In this document: in pieces, positions 7,303 through 15,620 of the stretch | How positions within the stretch are numbered: the stretch's first letter is position 1 | Layout: each line of letters begins with the position of its first letter | Assembly (NCBI GenBank): GCA_012521185.1 | Contig: JAAYMV010000054.1 | Coordinates: 1 to 36,942, forward strand | Origin: Bacillota bacterium | GTDB taxonomy: Bacteria; Bacillota; Limnochordia; Darwinibacteriales; DTU012 | Reading direction: 5' to 3' | Length of the DNA stretch: 36,942 bases | Program-made: the position numbers and the translations under genes | Notes under the pieces: model-generated | Databases searched by the model: none | Seen by the model: the letters and a program-made list of their open reading frames with translations, nothing else | Told to the model about the DNA's origin: nothing

Positions 7303-8190
7303 GTGGAGTGGCAAATACTTTTAGCTCAAATCATTAATGGAATAGCCCTCGGAAGTGTATACGCTTTAATTGCTTTAGGTTATACCATGGTTTATGGAAT
7401 TATTAAATTAATAAATTTTGCTCACGGCGAGGTTTATATGTTAGGTGCTTATTTTGGCTTTTTTGCAATTACCATGTACAACCTGCCTTTAATTCCAGCA
7501 ATGATTGTCTCAATGATTCTAGCAGCCATTGTTGGGATGCTTATCGAACGAATTGCTTATCGACCATTAAGGAATGCTCCCCGAATTGCAGCCCTTATTA
7601 CAGCAATTGGGGCTTCCCTTTTATTACAGAGTACAGCTCAATTAGTATTTGGTGCATCTTTTCGCTCCTTTCCGCAAAATGTAATTCCATTAAAAAGAAT
7701 CACTTTAGGTTCTGTTTTTATAACTAATCGGCAATTAATTATTTTCCTTACTTCCATATTCTTAATGATCATTCTTCATCTAATTGTTAATTATACTAAG
7801 TTAGGTAAAGCGATGAGAGCTGTTTCTATGGACCAAGAAGCAGCTAAATTAATGGGTATAAATGTGGATCGAATCATCTCCTTTACTTTTGCCCTTGGTT
7901 CGGCTTTGGCAGCAGCTGGAGGCATCTTAGTTGGAATGCTTTATAATAGAATAGATCCTTACATGGGAGTTTTACCAGGCTTAAAAGCTTTCGTAGCAGC
8001 CGTATTAGGCGGAATTGGAATTATCCCTGGGGCTGTTTTAGGCGGATTTCTTATGGGAGTAGCAGAAAATTTGGTTGTTGCCTTTGGTTCATCAACCTAT
8101 CGTGATGCAGTGGCTTTTGCCATTTTGATTATTGTTTTACTAATTCGACCCAGCGGGCTTTTAGGTAAACGCACTACTGAGAAAGTGTAG
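7303..8190 (+). CDS. livH: Branched-chain amino acid ABC transporter permease LivH
   Basis: This is an integral membrane permease of 295 residues with about eight hydrophobic segments. It starts at GTG behind GAAGGTGA. Family motifs include ALGYTMVYGIIKLINFAHGE near 24-43 and the C-terminal ABC-interaction segment around GMLYNRIDPYMGVLPGLKAF followed by AAVLGGIGIIPGAVLGG. It forms the transmembrane heterodimer with LivM. Its TAG stop is followed at once by the ribosome binding site of livM. Confidence 0.93.
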   Translation: MEWQILLAQIINGIALGSVYALIALGYTMVYGIIKLINFAHGEVYMLGAYFGFFAITMYNLPLIPAMIVSMILAAIVGMLIERIAYRPLRNAPRIAALITAIGASLLLQSTAQLVFGASFRSFPQNVIPLKRITLGSVFITNRQLIIFLTSIFLMIILHLIVNYTKLGKAMRAVSMDQEAAKLMGINVDRIISFTFALGSALAAAGGILVGMLYNRIDPYMGVLPGLKAFVAAVLGGIGIIPGAVLGGFLMGVAENLVVAFGSSTYRDAVAFAILIIVLLIRPSGLLGKRTTEKV

Positions 8191-8199
8191 GTGTTATCA

Positions 8200-9198
8200 A
8201 TGGTATCTTTACGTGATAAAAGGAGAATGTTAAATTTTGCAACTAGCGCTTTATTAGTTTTAGTCTATCTAATCATAGAAGGATTGCAAAAACTAGACAT
8301 TTTAACTTCATACGACATGCAAATTATTAGTTTGGTGAACATTAATATCATTTTAGTTGTTAGCCTTAACTTAATTAATGGTTTTACTGGCCAGTTTTCC
8401 ATTGGACATGCTGGATTCTTTGGGGTTGGAGCTTATTTATCGGCTTATTTGACCAAATATATAGGCGTTCCCTACTTTTTAGCCTTGCTTTGTGCTGCGG
8501 CAGCTGCTGCATTAATCGGAATTGCAATTGGTTTACCAGCTTTAAGACTACGAGGTGACTATCTAGCAATTGCTACTCTAGGTTTTGGAGAAATCATTAG
8601 AATTATAATTCTTAACATCCCATCTGTTGGCGGTGCGCGAGGATTTTCAGGAATTCCTAACTACACTAGTTTCGGATTAACCTATTTATTGGCCATTATT
8701 ACTGTGGTAGTAATCAAGAATTTTATTCAAAGCAAACACGGGAGAGCCTGTGTTGCCATACGGGAAGACGAAATTGCTAGTGAGTCCTTAGGGATTAATA
8801 CAACCTATTATAAAGTTGTTGCCTTTGCTATTGGGGCTTTATTTGCTGGCTTAGCTGGCGGTTTATTTGTTCACTATATGCAATACATCTCCCCTACTAC
8901 AGGACAAATTGGCTTCTTAAAGTCGATTGACATTTTAATCATGCTGGTATTCGGTGGTTTAGGCAGTATTACTGGCTCAATTGTTGCAGCAATCGTGTTA
9001 ACATTACTGCCCGAATTACTTCGTGGATTCGCTGAATACCGAATGATTATTTATCCGATTATCTTAATCATTATGATGATCTTTCGTCCAAGTGGGCTCT
9101 TAGGTGGTAAAGAACTGTCTTATGACTACTTGATAAAAGTTTATCAGAAACTGCAGAATAAATTAAAAAAACAAGAGGTGACAGCCGGTGGCAACTAA
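8200..9198 (+). CDS. livM: Branched-chain amino acid ABC transporter permease LivM
   Basis: This is the second permease, with about 332 residues and multiple hydrophobic segments. The LivM motifs are NLINGFTGQFSIGHAGFFGVGAY, GLPALRLRGDYLAIATLGFGEIIR and LVFGGLGSITGSIVAA. ATG 8200 lies 6 bases after AGGTG and is preferred; a GTG at 8191 directly after the livH stop is an alternative adding three residues. It overlaps livG by 11 bases, consistent with coupled translation. Confidence 0.93.
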   Translation: MVSLRDKRRMLNFATSALLVLVYLIIEGLQKLDILTSYDMQIISLVNINIILVVSLNLINGFTGQFSIGHAGFFGVGAYLSAYLTKYIGVPYFLALLCAAAAAALIGIAIGLPALRLRGDYLAIATLGFGEIIRIIILNIPSVGGARGFSGIPNYTSFGLTYLLAIITVVVIKNFIQSKHGRACVAIREDEIASESLGINTTYYKVVAFAIGALFAGLAGGLFVHYMQYISPTTGQIGFLKSIDILIMLVFGGLGSITGSIVAAIVLTLLPELLRGFAEYRMIIYPIILIIMMIFRPSGLLGGKELSYDYLIKVYQKLQNKLKKQEVTAGGN

Positions 9199-9964
9199 TC
9201 CATGTTTAGATGTTAATGCGCTTTCCGTTCACTTCGGGGGGCTTAAAGCCGTATCAGATGTAAGTTTACAGATCAATACCGGTGAACTGATTGGGCTAAT
9301 TGGACCCAATGGTGCTGGAAAAACTACTTTTTTTAATGCCATCACTGGTCTTTGTCACCTAACCGGCGGACAGGTATTGTTTAATGGAGTTAACTTAACA
9401 AATAAGCCTGCTCATTTCATTTGCCGACAAGGCTTAGCCCGTACTTTCCAAAATATCCGTCTTTTTAAAAGCTTAACTGTGCTGGAAAATCTGTTAATCG
9501 CTTACCATCAAAATATGAACTACTCTATTTTAGGCGGAATTTTAAAAAGTAAAAAGTCACTCAAACAAGAGGCGGAGGCTTTACAGCAAGCAATGGAAGT
9601 TTTAAAGATTGTTGGTTTAGATTGTAAAGCACAAGAGAATGCTGTAAGTCTTCCTTATGGGGAACAACGTAAATTAGAAATAGCCAGAGCGTTAGTGACT
9701 AAACCTTCCCTACTTTTATTAGATGAGCCAGCAGCAGGAATGAATCCAAATGAAACCAACGAATTAATCGAGTTAATTCATCGCTTACAGTCAGACTTCA
9801 AATTAACGATCTTATTAATTGAACACGATATGAACTTGGTAATGAGTGTCTGCGAGCGAATTTATGTCCTGGACTATGGTATCTTAATAGCTGAAGGTAC
9901 AGGCGAAGAAATCCGGGAGAACCCTAAAGTTATTGAAGCTTATTTAGGGGAGGAAATCAAATGA
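9188..9964 (+). CDS. livG: Branched-chain amino acid ABC transporter ATPase LivG
   Basis: This ATP-binding subunit has 258 residues. The Walker A motif is GPNGAGKTT near 39-47, the Q-loop region is RTFQNIRLF, the LivG-type signature is LPYGEQRKLEIARAL, and the Walker B is LLLLDEPAAGMNP, followed by the switch histidine in LLIEHDMNLVM. The start is GTG, read within the end of livM, with AGAGGTGA upstream. Its TGA overlaps the ATG of livF by four bases. Confidence 0.95.
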   Translation: MATNPCLDVNALSVHFGGLKAVSDVSLQINTGELIGLIGPNGAGKTTFFNAITGLCHLTGGQVLFNGVNLTNKPAHFICRQGLARTFQNIRLFKSLTVLENLLIAYHQNMNYSILGGILKSKKSLKQEAEALQQAMEVLKIVGLDCKAQENAVSLPYGEQRKLEIARALVTKPSLLLLDEPAAGMNPNETNELIELIHRLQSDFKLTILLIEHDMNLVMSVCERIYVLDYGILIAEGTGEEIRENPKVIEAYLGEEIK

Positions 9965-10671
9965 CAGTATTAAAAGTAACTGATTTAAATGTCTACTACG
10001 GTGTTATCCATGCCTTAAAAGGGATTAGTTTTGAGATCAATGAAGGTGAAATTGTGACTCTGATTGGATCAAATGGTGCTGGAAAATCTACAACATTAAG
10101 AGCAATTTCTGGATTAGTCCCTCAGACTAGCGGTTCAATTGAGTTTCTTGGACAAAACATTTCTGGAATGCCAGCCGAAAAAATTGCGGGCCTAGGCTTA
10201 ATCCATGTACCAGAAGGTCGACGAATTTTTCCAGAATTAACAGTAGAAAACAACCTTCAATTAGGAGCTTATTTGCGAAAAGACAAAAAATGGATTGCCG
10301 AAGATCTAGAAAAAGTCTATAACTTTTTCCCTCGTCTATTGGAGAGACGAAAACAATTAGCCGGCAGCTTAAGTGGTGGCGAACAGCAAATGTTAGCTAT
10401 GGGTAGAGGCTTAATGAGTCGCCCTAAGCTGTTATTACTTGATGAACCGTCTATGGGATTAGCTCCTTTATTGGTTCGGGAGATATTCAATATCATCCGC
10501 GAGATTAATGCCTCAGGCACCGCTATTCTCTTGGTAGAGCAAAATGCCTATATGGCTTTAGATATTGCTGATCGAGCCTATGTCTTAGAGACAGGAACTC
10601 TACCGTTAGCTGGTTCTGCGAAAGAATTATTACAAGATACACGGGTCAAAAAAGCATATCTTGGTGGATAA
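9961..10671 (+). CDS. livF: Branched-chain amino acid ABC transporter ATPase LivF
   Basis: This is the second ATPase, with 236 residues. Walker A is GSNGAGKST, the signature is LSGGEQQMLAMGRGLM, Walker B is LLLLDEPSMGLAP, and LLVEQNAYMAL carries the LivF-type Q/N switch region. It is coupled to livG by an ATGA overlap and ends the operon. Its last codons and stop lie in the left arm of a perfect 25-bp inverted repeat, which also encodes the C-terminus of the convergent exonuclease gene. Confidence 0.95.
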   Translation: MTVLKVTDLNVYYGVIHALKGISFEINEGEIVTLIGSNGAGKSTTLRAISGLVPQTSGSIEFLGQNISGMPAEKIAGLGLIHVPEGRRIFPELTVENNLQLGAYLRKDKKWIAEDLEKVYNFFPRLLERRKQLAGSLSGGEQQMLAMGRGLMSRPKLLLLDEPSMGLAPLLVREIFNIIREINASGTAILLVEQNAYMALDIADRAYVLETGTLPLAGSAKELLQDTRVKKAYLGG

Positions 10672-10715
10672 AGCTAAAGTCAACCTATGTGGTTGACTTT
10701 AGCTTTATCCACCAA
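10661..10715. terminator. Perfect 25-bp inverted repeat between convergent livF and exonuclease genes
   Basis: Bases 10661-10685 are the exact reverse complement of 10691-10715, with a 5-base loop TATGT. The repeat contains the livF stop codon and the last ten or so codons plus the stop of the minus-strand gene. The transcript of either strand would fold into a very stable hairpin. On the minus strand a T6 run follows 7 bases after the hairpin; on the plus strand there is no T run. It probably works as a bidirectional terminator or end-protecting hairpin. Confidence 0.75.
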
Positions 10716-11363
10716 ACGAAGTTGACAACTACATACTAGTTCTCTTCGCTCATTTCTATTTATTAAATTCATGGCTTTACCACATTCTGGACAACCATGG
10801 GTCATTGCCAGAGGATACTGCCCTAATCTACCCTGAGCATACCTTTCTAAATGACGATAAACTTGAACGAGTAGCTTCACGTCATCTTTAGCTCGATGTG
10901 AATTAGCAAATTCTTTTTCTAAACCAAAGTGGTACATTAAATTCTTTAAGCGGTGGCTGCCGCCTCCATCAGGATAAATACAAAGCTTAGGGAAAAGCTT
11001 TTTACTAATTACTAGCGTATCAATTCCGTGATTATTTATAGTTGCCAGCTGATTTCGATGAAATAACTCGTTTAAAAAGCGTAAATCGAAAGCTAAGTTA
11101 TGTCCAACAGGTACTGCTTGATCAAAAAAGGATCTAATCTTTGAGGCAATCTCTGTTTCCGTTGGCGCCTCCCTAACAGTTTCATCATCTATTCCAGTTA
11201 TTTGGGTAATTCTTTTTGGAATAGGACGCTTAGGATTAACTAAACTATAATATTCCTGTACATCACCGTTTATAAAAACCTTAAGCAAATATATTTCAAT
11301 AATCCGATCAGATTTAGCACTAAGTCCGGTAGTTTCTACATCTAAAAACACTAAACTTTTCAT
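10680..11363 (-). CDS. DnaQ-like 3'-5' exonuclease with C-terminal zinc-ribbon-like motif
   Basis: This is a DEDDh-type exonuclease of 227 residues. The metal ligands are visible: D8 and E10 in FLDVETTGL, D93 in GHNLAFDLRF, then H156 and D161 in SHRAKDDVKLL. Such proteins trim 3' ends of DNA or RNA and are related to the proofreading subunit of polymerase III. After the exonuclease fold there is CPECGKAM (C191, C194) and CSC (C211, C213), which looks like a small zinc ribbon. The ATG follows GAGGTGA. The gene is convergent with livF and divergent from the DUF2600 gene, and its final residues DKAKVNHIG are encoded inside the long inverted repeat. The physiological substrate is unknown. Confidence 0.82.
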   Translation of the reverse strand: MKSLVFLDVETTGLSAKSDRIIEIYLLKVFINGDVQEYYSLVNPKRPIPKRITQITGIDDETVREAPTETEIASKIRSFFDQAVPVGHNLAFDLRFLNELFHRNQLATINNHGIDTLVISKKLFPKLCIYPDGGGSHRLKNLMYHFGLEKEFANSHRAKDDVKLLVQVYRHLERYAQGRLGQYPLAMTHGCPECGKAMNLINRNERRELVCSCQLRLVDKAKVNHIG

Positions 11364-11436
11364 TTCTTCACCTCGATTAGTTAATTCTGGTTAAGATTTC
11401 TATCTCCTGCAAAGAATAACTATGGAGGTAGTAATC

Positions 11437-12471
11437 ATGAAGAACTTTCGTAAGCTTTCCTTGCTCGCTAAATATATAAGCAGTTTTAAAGAAACCAAGA
11501 AATTATTAAAAAGTTGGTGGCAACATACTCTGTTGATACCCCAGCCGCTTCAAGAACAAGCGCAAGCTAGTCTTCGGGACAAAGCCTTTCACTGCCTTGG
11601 CGGTTCAATCTATGCTTTGTATCCAGGAGTAAATCAACGTGTGGTCTTACAAGCTATAGTCGCTTTACAGACCATTAGTGATTATCTAGATAATCTCTGC
11701 GATCGAATGGAAGTAAATAGTCAACAGGCTTTTAGTCAACTTCATTTAAGTTTTAGCGAAGCACTTGATCCCGAAATATCAATTTCTAATTATTATCAAT
11801 ACTATCCATATCATGAAGAACATTACTTGCCAGCTTTAGTCAAAGCCTGTCGTCAAGCAATCTGTCAACTGCCCAATTACCAAAAGCATAAACCCTTGGT
11901 CTTAGAATTAGCTAATCATTATTGTCAACTGCAAGTACTTAAGCATTTGCAGCCGAATGGCGAAACTAAGCTGAAACAGTGGATAAATAACAATTTTACT
12001 GATTCTGAGTTAACTTGGAATGAATGGGCAGCTGCTACAGGTTCAACTTTAGGTATTTTTATGTTATTGGCAGCCAGCTATCATAATTATGACCTCAAAC
12101 TAATCAAAGGTATCTTCGCATGTTATTTCCCATGGATTCAAGCCCTACACATTCAATTAGATTATCTAATCGATGCTAATGAGGATATCCAACACAATGA
12201 TTTAAACTTCACTTTTTATTATCAAAATACTGCGGAAGCAATAAGCAGACTCCAATTTTTATATCAAGAAAGTAAAAAAAGAATAGGGATGCTTCCCTAT
12301 TCCCATTTTCATGAACTAATAATTGAGGGATTGATCTGTTTATATGGTTCAGATCCAAAGGTCAAAAGTTCTTTTCTGTATAATGATTATCGCACTTTGT
12401 TACATGATCGCTCAACACATTTGATGTATCAAGCCTGTAGAGCTTTACGCAAAGCCAAAGTGCTAATTTAA
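11437..12471 (+). CDS. DUF2600 family protein (YtpB-like C35 terpene synthase)
   Basis: This protein of 344 residues resembles Bacillus YtpB, which cyclises heptaprenyl diphosphate to tetraprenyl-beta-curcumene. The acidic clusters DYLDNLCD (82-89) and DYLIDANED (242-250) are spaced like the metal-binding helices of an all-alpha terpene synthase fold, and GSIYALYPG near 56-65 is typical of the family. The start ATG 11437 lies 8 bases after GGAGGT; an in-frame ATG at 11422 overlaps the Shine-Dalgarno sequence. The gene faces and overlaps by four bases a long-chain polyprenyl diphosphate synthase gene, which could make its substrate. The product in this organism is inferred, not shown. Confidence 0.82.
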   Translation: MKNFRKLSLLAKYISSFKETKKLLKSWWQHTLLIPQPLQEQAQASLRDKAFHCLGGSIYALYPGVNQRVVLQAIVALQTISDYLDNLCDRMEVNSQQAFSQLHLSFSEALDPEISISNYYQYYPYHEEHYLPALVKACRQAICQLPNYQKHKPLVLELANHYCQLQVLKHLQPNGETKLKQWINNNFTDSELTWNEWAAATGSTLGIFMLLAASYHNYDLKLIKGIFACYFPWIQALHIQLDYLIDANEDIQHNDLNFTFYYQNTAEAISRLQFLYQESKKRIGMLPYSHFHELIIEGLICLYGSDPKVKSSFLYNDYRTLLHDRSTHLMYQACRALRKAKVLI

Positions 12472-13427
12472 TAACTACGGCGACAAACAAATTCTGCAAT
12501 TTGTTGCAATTTCAGCTTGGCTGGATGCTCTGGAAAGCTATCTAACAGAGCTAAAGCCCGCTCAATATAATGTTCTGCTTCCTGATAGATTTCCTGCAAA
12601 ATACCTGCCTCTTCCAATAACTTAGTTATTTCAGCACGCGAATAATCTGTGCGCCAACTACGGGTTAAATAACCTTGAGCTACTCCCCGAATAATAGGTA
12701 AAGTCCAGAGACCTTCCTGATAATCATCACCAATCTCCTTACCTAGGCGATCACTAATTGGCAGATAGTCTAAAATATCATCAACCAATTGAAAAGCATA
12801 TCCTAAATAATGACCAAAGCTCTCTAGGTTAGCGATCAATTCCTGAGAGATATTCTTGCCCAGTAAAGCACCAGCTTTACATGCTGAACCAATTAAACAG
12901 GCTGTTTTTTTAAAGATGTAGCGCCAGTAATAAGCTTCAGTTTGGCCAGGTTTAACTAATTGCTCTATTTCACCAGCGCACATCTGACAAATAACATCGG
13001 TCATTAAACTCAATATTTTATATTCATTATAAGTTGTGAATACGGAGAAGGCTTTAGCAAAAAGAAAGTCTCCTGCTAGAACAGCTACAGATACTCCGTA
13101 ACGACTATGAATAGTTTGTGTACCTCGTCTTAAGTTTGATTGATCAATAATATCGTCATGGATTAGTGAAGCAATATGAATTAACTCAACTCCACTAGCT
13201 ACATCAACTACCGCATTAAGATCGTCACCATTACATAGCTGATAGACTAAATAAACTAACATGGGTCGAAGCATTTTTCCACTATTTTGCTGAATATAAT
13301 CAAATATTTCCTGTGGTGGCCCGCTACTGATAAGTAATTCTTTAATCCGCTTTTGTATTAAATTCAAAAACGCTTGATCAGTTAATAAGCGGGCATCTTT
13401 TTCTAGAGTAATCTGTAGATGGCTCAT
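12468..13427 (-). CDS. Long-chain polyprenyl diphosphate synthase (HepT/component II-like)
   Basis: This is a trans-prenyltransferase of 319 residues. The first aspartate-rich motif is HDDIIDQ (D91, D92, D95) followed by RRG, and the second is QLVDDILDY (D216, D217, D220). The residues just before the first motif are small (A86, S87), which in this family allows long products such as C30-C40 menaquinone side chains. The catalytic subunit of Bacillus heptaprenyl diphosphate synthase needs a HepS partner, and none is seen here. It is convergent with the DUF2600 gene with a 4-base overlap. The ATG lies 7 bases after GGGGGA. The exact product length is not determinable. Confidence 0.87.
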   Translation of the reverse strand: MSHLQITLEKDARLLTDQAFLNLIQKRIKELLISSGPPQEIFDYIQQNSGKMLRPMLVYLVYQLCNGDDLNAVVDVASGVELIHIASLIHDDIIDQSNLRRGTQTIHSRYGVSVAVLAGDFLFAKAFSVFTTYNEYKILSLMTDVICQMCAGEIEQLVKPGQTEAYYWRYIFKKTACLIGSACKAGALLGKNISQELIANLESFGHYLGYAFQLVDDILDYLPISDRLGKEIGDDYQEGLWTLPIIRGVAQGYLTRSWRTDYSRAEITKLLEEAGILQEIYQEAEHYIERALALLDSFPEHPAKLKLQQIAEFVCRRSY

Positions 13428-13448
13428 ATGCTTCCCCCATTACTAGTT

Positions 13449-13463
13449 GATACTATTAGTATC
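13449..13463. repeat. 15-bp palindrome upstream of the prenyl synthase gene
   Basis: GATACTATTAGTATC is a perfect dyad around a central T, between the DUF438 stop (13466) and the prenyl synthase start (13427). It could be an operator or a small hairpin. No function can be assigned. Confidence 0.45.
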
Positions 13464-13465
13464 TT

Positions 13466-14719
13466 CTAGGCGCCATCATATATTCGTTTTTCACCGGAAA
13501 TTTCTTGTAATGGCTTAATATTTTGCGTTACTTCCAGGGTTCCCATGTATTCACCATTATCATCATATAATGCAAAGTAACGAATATAAACAAACATATC
13601 TTTTACTGGCAGCCAAAACTCAGCAGAATCACGCTTTTTAGTTTTAAAATCATTAAGGATATCTTCAACAATATTAACACTTGAAGGAGGATGACAGTTT
13701 TGTACATGACGGCCAATTACTGACCGAGTGCGTTGGAATATTCTTTCCTTACCTTCAGTAAAGAAGCGAACTCGATCATCCTTGTCAACAAATGTGACAT
13801 CAAGCTGCAAGTTATTAAAAATAGCTACGATCTCTTCTAAGGACAATAGTCCGCTTGGTAAGCGCAATAAGCCCTCAGGTGTTGCACTTGCGACTTCTTC
13901 CTCGACAGATTGATCCCGCTCTGCTTTATAAGTTCCGAAATTTCCTTCAACTAAGGTAAAACCTACTTCTGGACTATCTGCAGAGATTTTTTCCCATTCA
14001 TCAGCTGTTAATGTTTCCATGCACATTGGAAATAGAATATTTTCCTCTTTGTAGATCATTTCCGAGATGGCATGAAGAGCAGGTTTTACTAAATCACCTA
14101 TTTTACTAATTAAAGTTCGATCTGCTAGCCGATCAGTAGTTTCTAATAATTGCGAGATTTCTTTTAATTGTCCGCGGATTTCATCATGAATACCCCACAT
14201 TACTGAGGGCGGTCCTGTAATACCATTTTTCTCTAAAAATGGAAAGAGAATGTTTTCCTTACGTAGATAGTGATTATCAATAGTTAAAAGGTCTCTATGT
14301 AATTCTTTCCAACGATTAAGTTGCTCACTAATATCTTCTCCAATTTTTGCTTCAGTGATTTCCGCTAAGATACTCTCAATTTGATCAAGTACATTAGTAA
14401 TAGCTTCATTTTCCATTTTAAACACATTAACTGGATGTTCTGCTTGTTCACTTTTAGCCATAGCCTCATCAAATTGTTTATCTAAGGACTCTCTAAAAAC
14501 TGCAACGTGAACGTCACACAATTCTTGAATCTCTTCTACAGGCAGACCCTCATTAATTAGTGCTTGCTCTAATTCTGAGATTTCTGTAGCCCCTACCTGA
14601 TCCAATAATTCTGCAAAACGTTGTTTAATGTCCTCTGGATCATGGCCAGCATGTAAATCACGAATAATACTTTTTAAGATTTCTTGTCGGTGCTCTCTAT
14701 TGTTAATTAATTCGCTCAT
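13466..14719 (-). CDS. DUF438 – hemerythrin (HHE) – PAS domain protein
   Basis: This cytoplasmic protein of 417 residues has three recognisable parts. An N-terminal helical DUF438 domain covers about 1-80. A hemerythrin-like four-helix domain covers about 95-240, with candidate iron ligands in HPVNVFKMEN, DNHYLRKENILFPFLE, WGIHDEIR and KEENILFPM. A C-terminal PAS-like domain covers about 290-405 (VDKDDRVRFFTEGKERIF...GRHVQNCHPP). This architecture is known in anaerobic Firmicutes and is thought to sense oxygen, nitric oxide or a related signal through a di-iron centre, but the output is unknown since no catalytic domain follows. It has its own promoter. A DUF2249 gene, often linked to this family, is found separately at 20.1-20.3 kb. 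Confidence 0.86.
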   Translation of the reverse strand: MSELINNREHRQEILKSIIRDLHAGHDPEDIKQRFAELLDQVGATEISELEQALINEGLPVEEIQELCDVHVAVFRESLDKQFDEAMAKSEQAEHPVNVFKMENEAITNVLDQIESILAEITEAKIGEDISEQLNRWKELHRDLLTIDNHYLRKENILFPFLEKNGITGPPSVMWGIHDEIRGQLKEISQLLETTDRLADRTLISKIGDLVKPALHAISEMIYKEENILFPMCMETLTADEWEKISADSPEVGFTLVEGNFGTYKAERDQSVEEEVASATPEGLLRLPSGLLSLEEIVAIFNNLQLDVTFVDKDDRVRFFTEGKERIFQRTRSVIGRHVQNCHPPSSVNIVEDILNDFKTKKRDSAEFWLPVKDMFVYIRYFALYDDNGEYMGTLEVTQNIKPLQEISGEKRIYDGA

Positions 14720-14801
14720 GCTCTCATCCTCCTAGTTTTTTATAGCTTACCCATTTCATCGGATTTTATAATTATAACCTATCTGCTAAGTTATTATCTT
14801 T

Positions 14802-14831
14802 ATGATATCGTAAACTACCAATTTTTGTCAA
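14802..14831 (-). promoter_or_regulatory. Promoter of the DUF438 gene
   Basis: TTGACA (14826-14831) and TATCAT (14802-14807) are 18 bp apart and point to the DUF438 gene. Downstream, within the leader, TTATAATTATAA (14766-14777) is a perfect 12-bp palindrome that might be an operator. Confidence 0.6.
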
Positions 14832-14844
14832 GAAAAACTTAAGC

Positions 14845-15576
14845 TCATGCTATTCTCTCAACAGATTCAAGCGAAAGCAGCCTTAATGGACAGTTATCTA
14901 CACATACACTGCATTTTATACAAGCTGCATTACTAAATACCCCATGTTGAATAATTTCTTGATAAGGTACTAACTGCATCGGACAGACGCTAGCACAAAG
15001 ACCACATTCCCGGCATTTGGCAGGTTCACTCATGGTAATTTTCTTTTCTGATTTTTTGTTTATTCCTAACTTCTTCCCTAACTGATATGCAATGGACTGC
15101 ATAGTTCCCATCGGACAAAAAGTACACCAAGTTCTTGGATTAATGGTAAATCCAAGAAGTAAGCCGATAATTGTAGGCATTAAATAGTTCATAGAAAAAA
15201 TCGAACCTAATTTATCCCAGAAATCATAAGTACCGCGTAATCCTAACACATTAAATAATCTGAGACTGAACATAGTCATAAAAAAGATAAAAAAGATTGC
15301 TCGCCATGGTAAGCTTCTAAAAACCTTAGGAATCCTTTTCAATGGTGCAATTGGCAAGATTACATAATCAAACAAACTAGCATGAGGACATAAATTCCCG
15401 CACCAATATTTACCATTAAAAAGGCTTAAACCAATTAATAAAAGCATAATAGGGATTAATAATAGACCTAGCTTTGGATAAAATAATCCCCCTACTGCTA
15501 TCAGCAAAACCATTAACCAAGAGTATTTTTTAATTGGTGAAAAAACACGATTGACCTTCCTAAATTTAATCGGCAT
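14845..15576 (-). CDS. Membrane-bound 4Fe-4S protein (NapH/YccM-like)
   Basis: This protein of about 243 residues has four or five hydrophobic segments and four cysteine clusters. Two membrane-proximal pairs, CGNLCPHAS and CTFCPMGTMQ, are of the NapH/NosR type. Two C-terminal ferredoxin motifs, CRECGLCASVCPM and CIKCSVCVDNCPL, should bind two 4Fe-4S clusters on the cytoplasmic side. Relatives pass electrons across or along the membrane, often to metal-containing reductases or for metal-centre maturation. There is no operon partner, so the acceptor is unknown. ATG 15574-15576 is 8 bases after AGGAGG; an ATG two codons upstream is only 2 bases away from it. The promoter is overlapped by a CsoR/CstR-like operator, pointing to copper or sulfane-sulfur control. 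Confidence 0.8.
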   Translation of the reverse strand: MPIKFRKVNRVFSPIKKYSWLMVLLIAVGGLFYPKLGLLLIPIMLLLIGLSLFNGKYWCGNLCPHASLFDYVILPIAPLKRIPKVFRSLPWRAIFFIFFMTMFSLRLFNVLGLRGTYDFWDKLGSIFSMNYLMPTIIGLLLGFTINPRTWCTFCPMGTMQSIAYQLGKKLGINKKSEKKITMSEPAKCRECGLCASVCPMQLVPYQEIIQHGVFSNAACIKCSVCVDNCPLRLLSLESVERIA

Positions 15577-15603
15577 TGACATTACCTCCTTGTATTATAC
15601 CCT

Positions 15604-15620
15604 ATACCCCTATTAGGTAT
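15604..15620 (-). promoter_or_regulatory. CsoR/CstR-like operator at the Fe-S protein promoter
   Basis: ATACCCCTATTAGGTAT (plus strand) has the form ATACCCC-N5-GGTAT and is identical outside the five central bases to the element in the trxA promoter. It starts at the end of the -10 box, so a bound repressor would block initiation. Confidence 0.6.

Noticed and set aside
8384-8569. Minus-strand open frame inside livM
   Set aside because: It lies wholly inside a conserved membrane protein gene and has no start signal.
14935-14955. Third CsoR-like operator (ATACCCC inside the Fe-S protein gene)
   Set aside because: The second half GGTAT is missing and the site is in the coding sequence.
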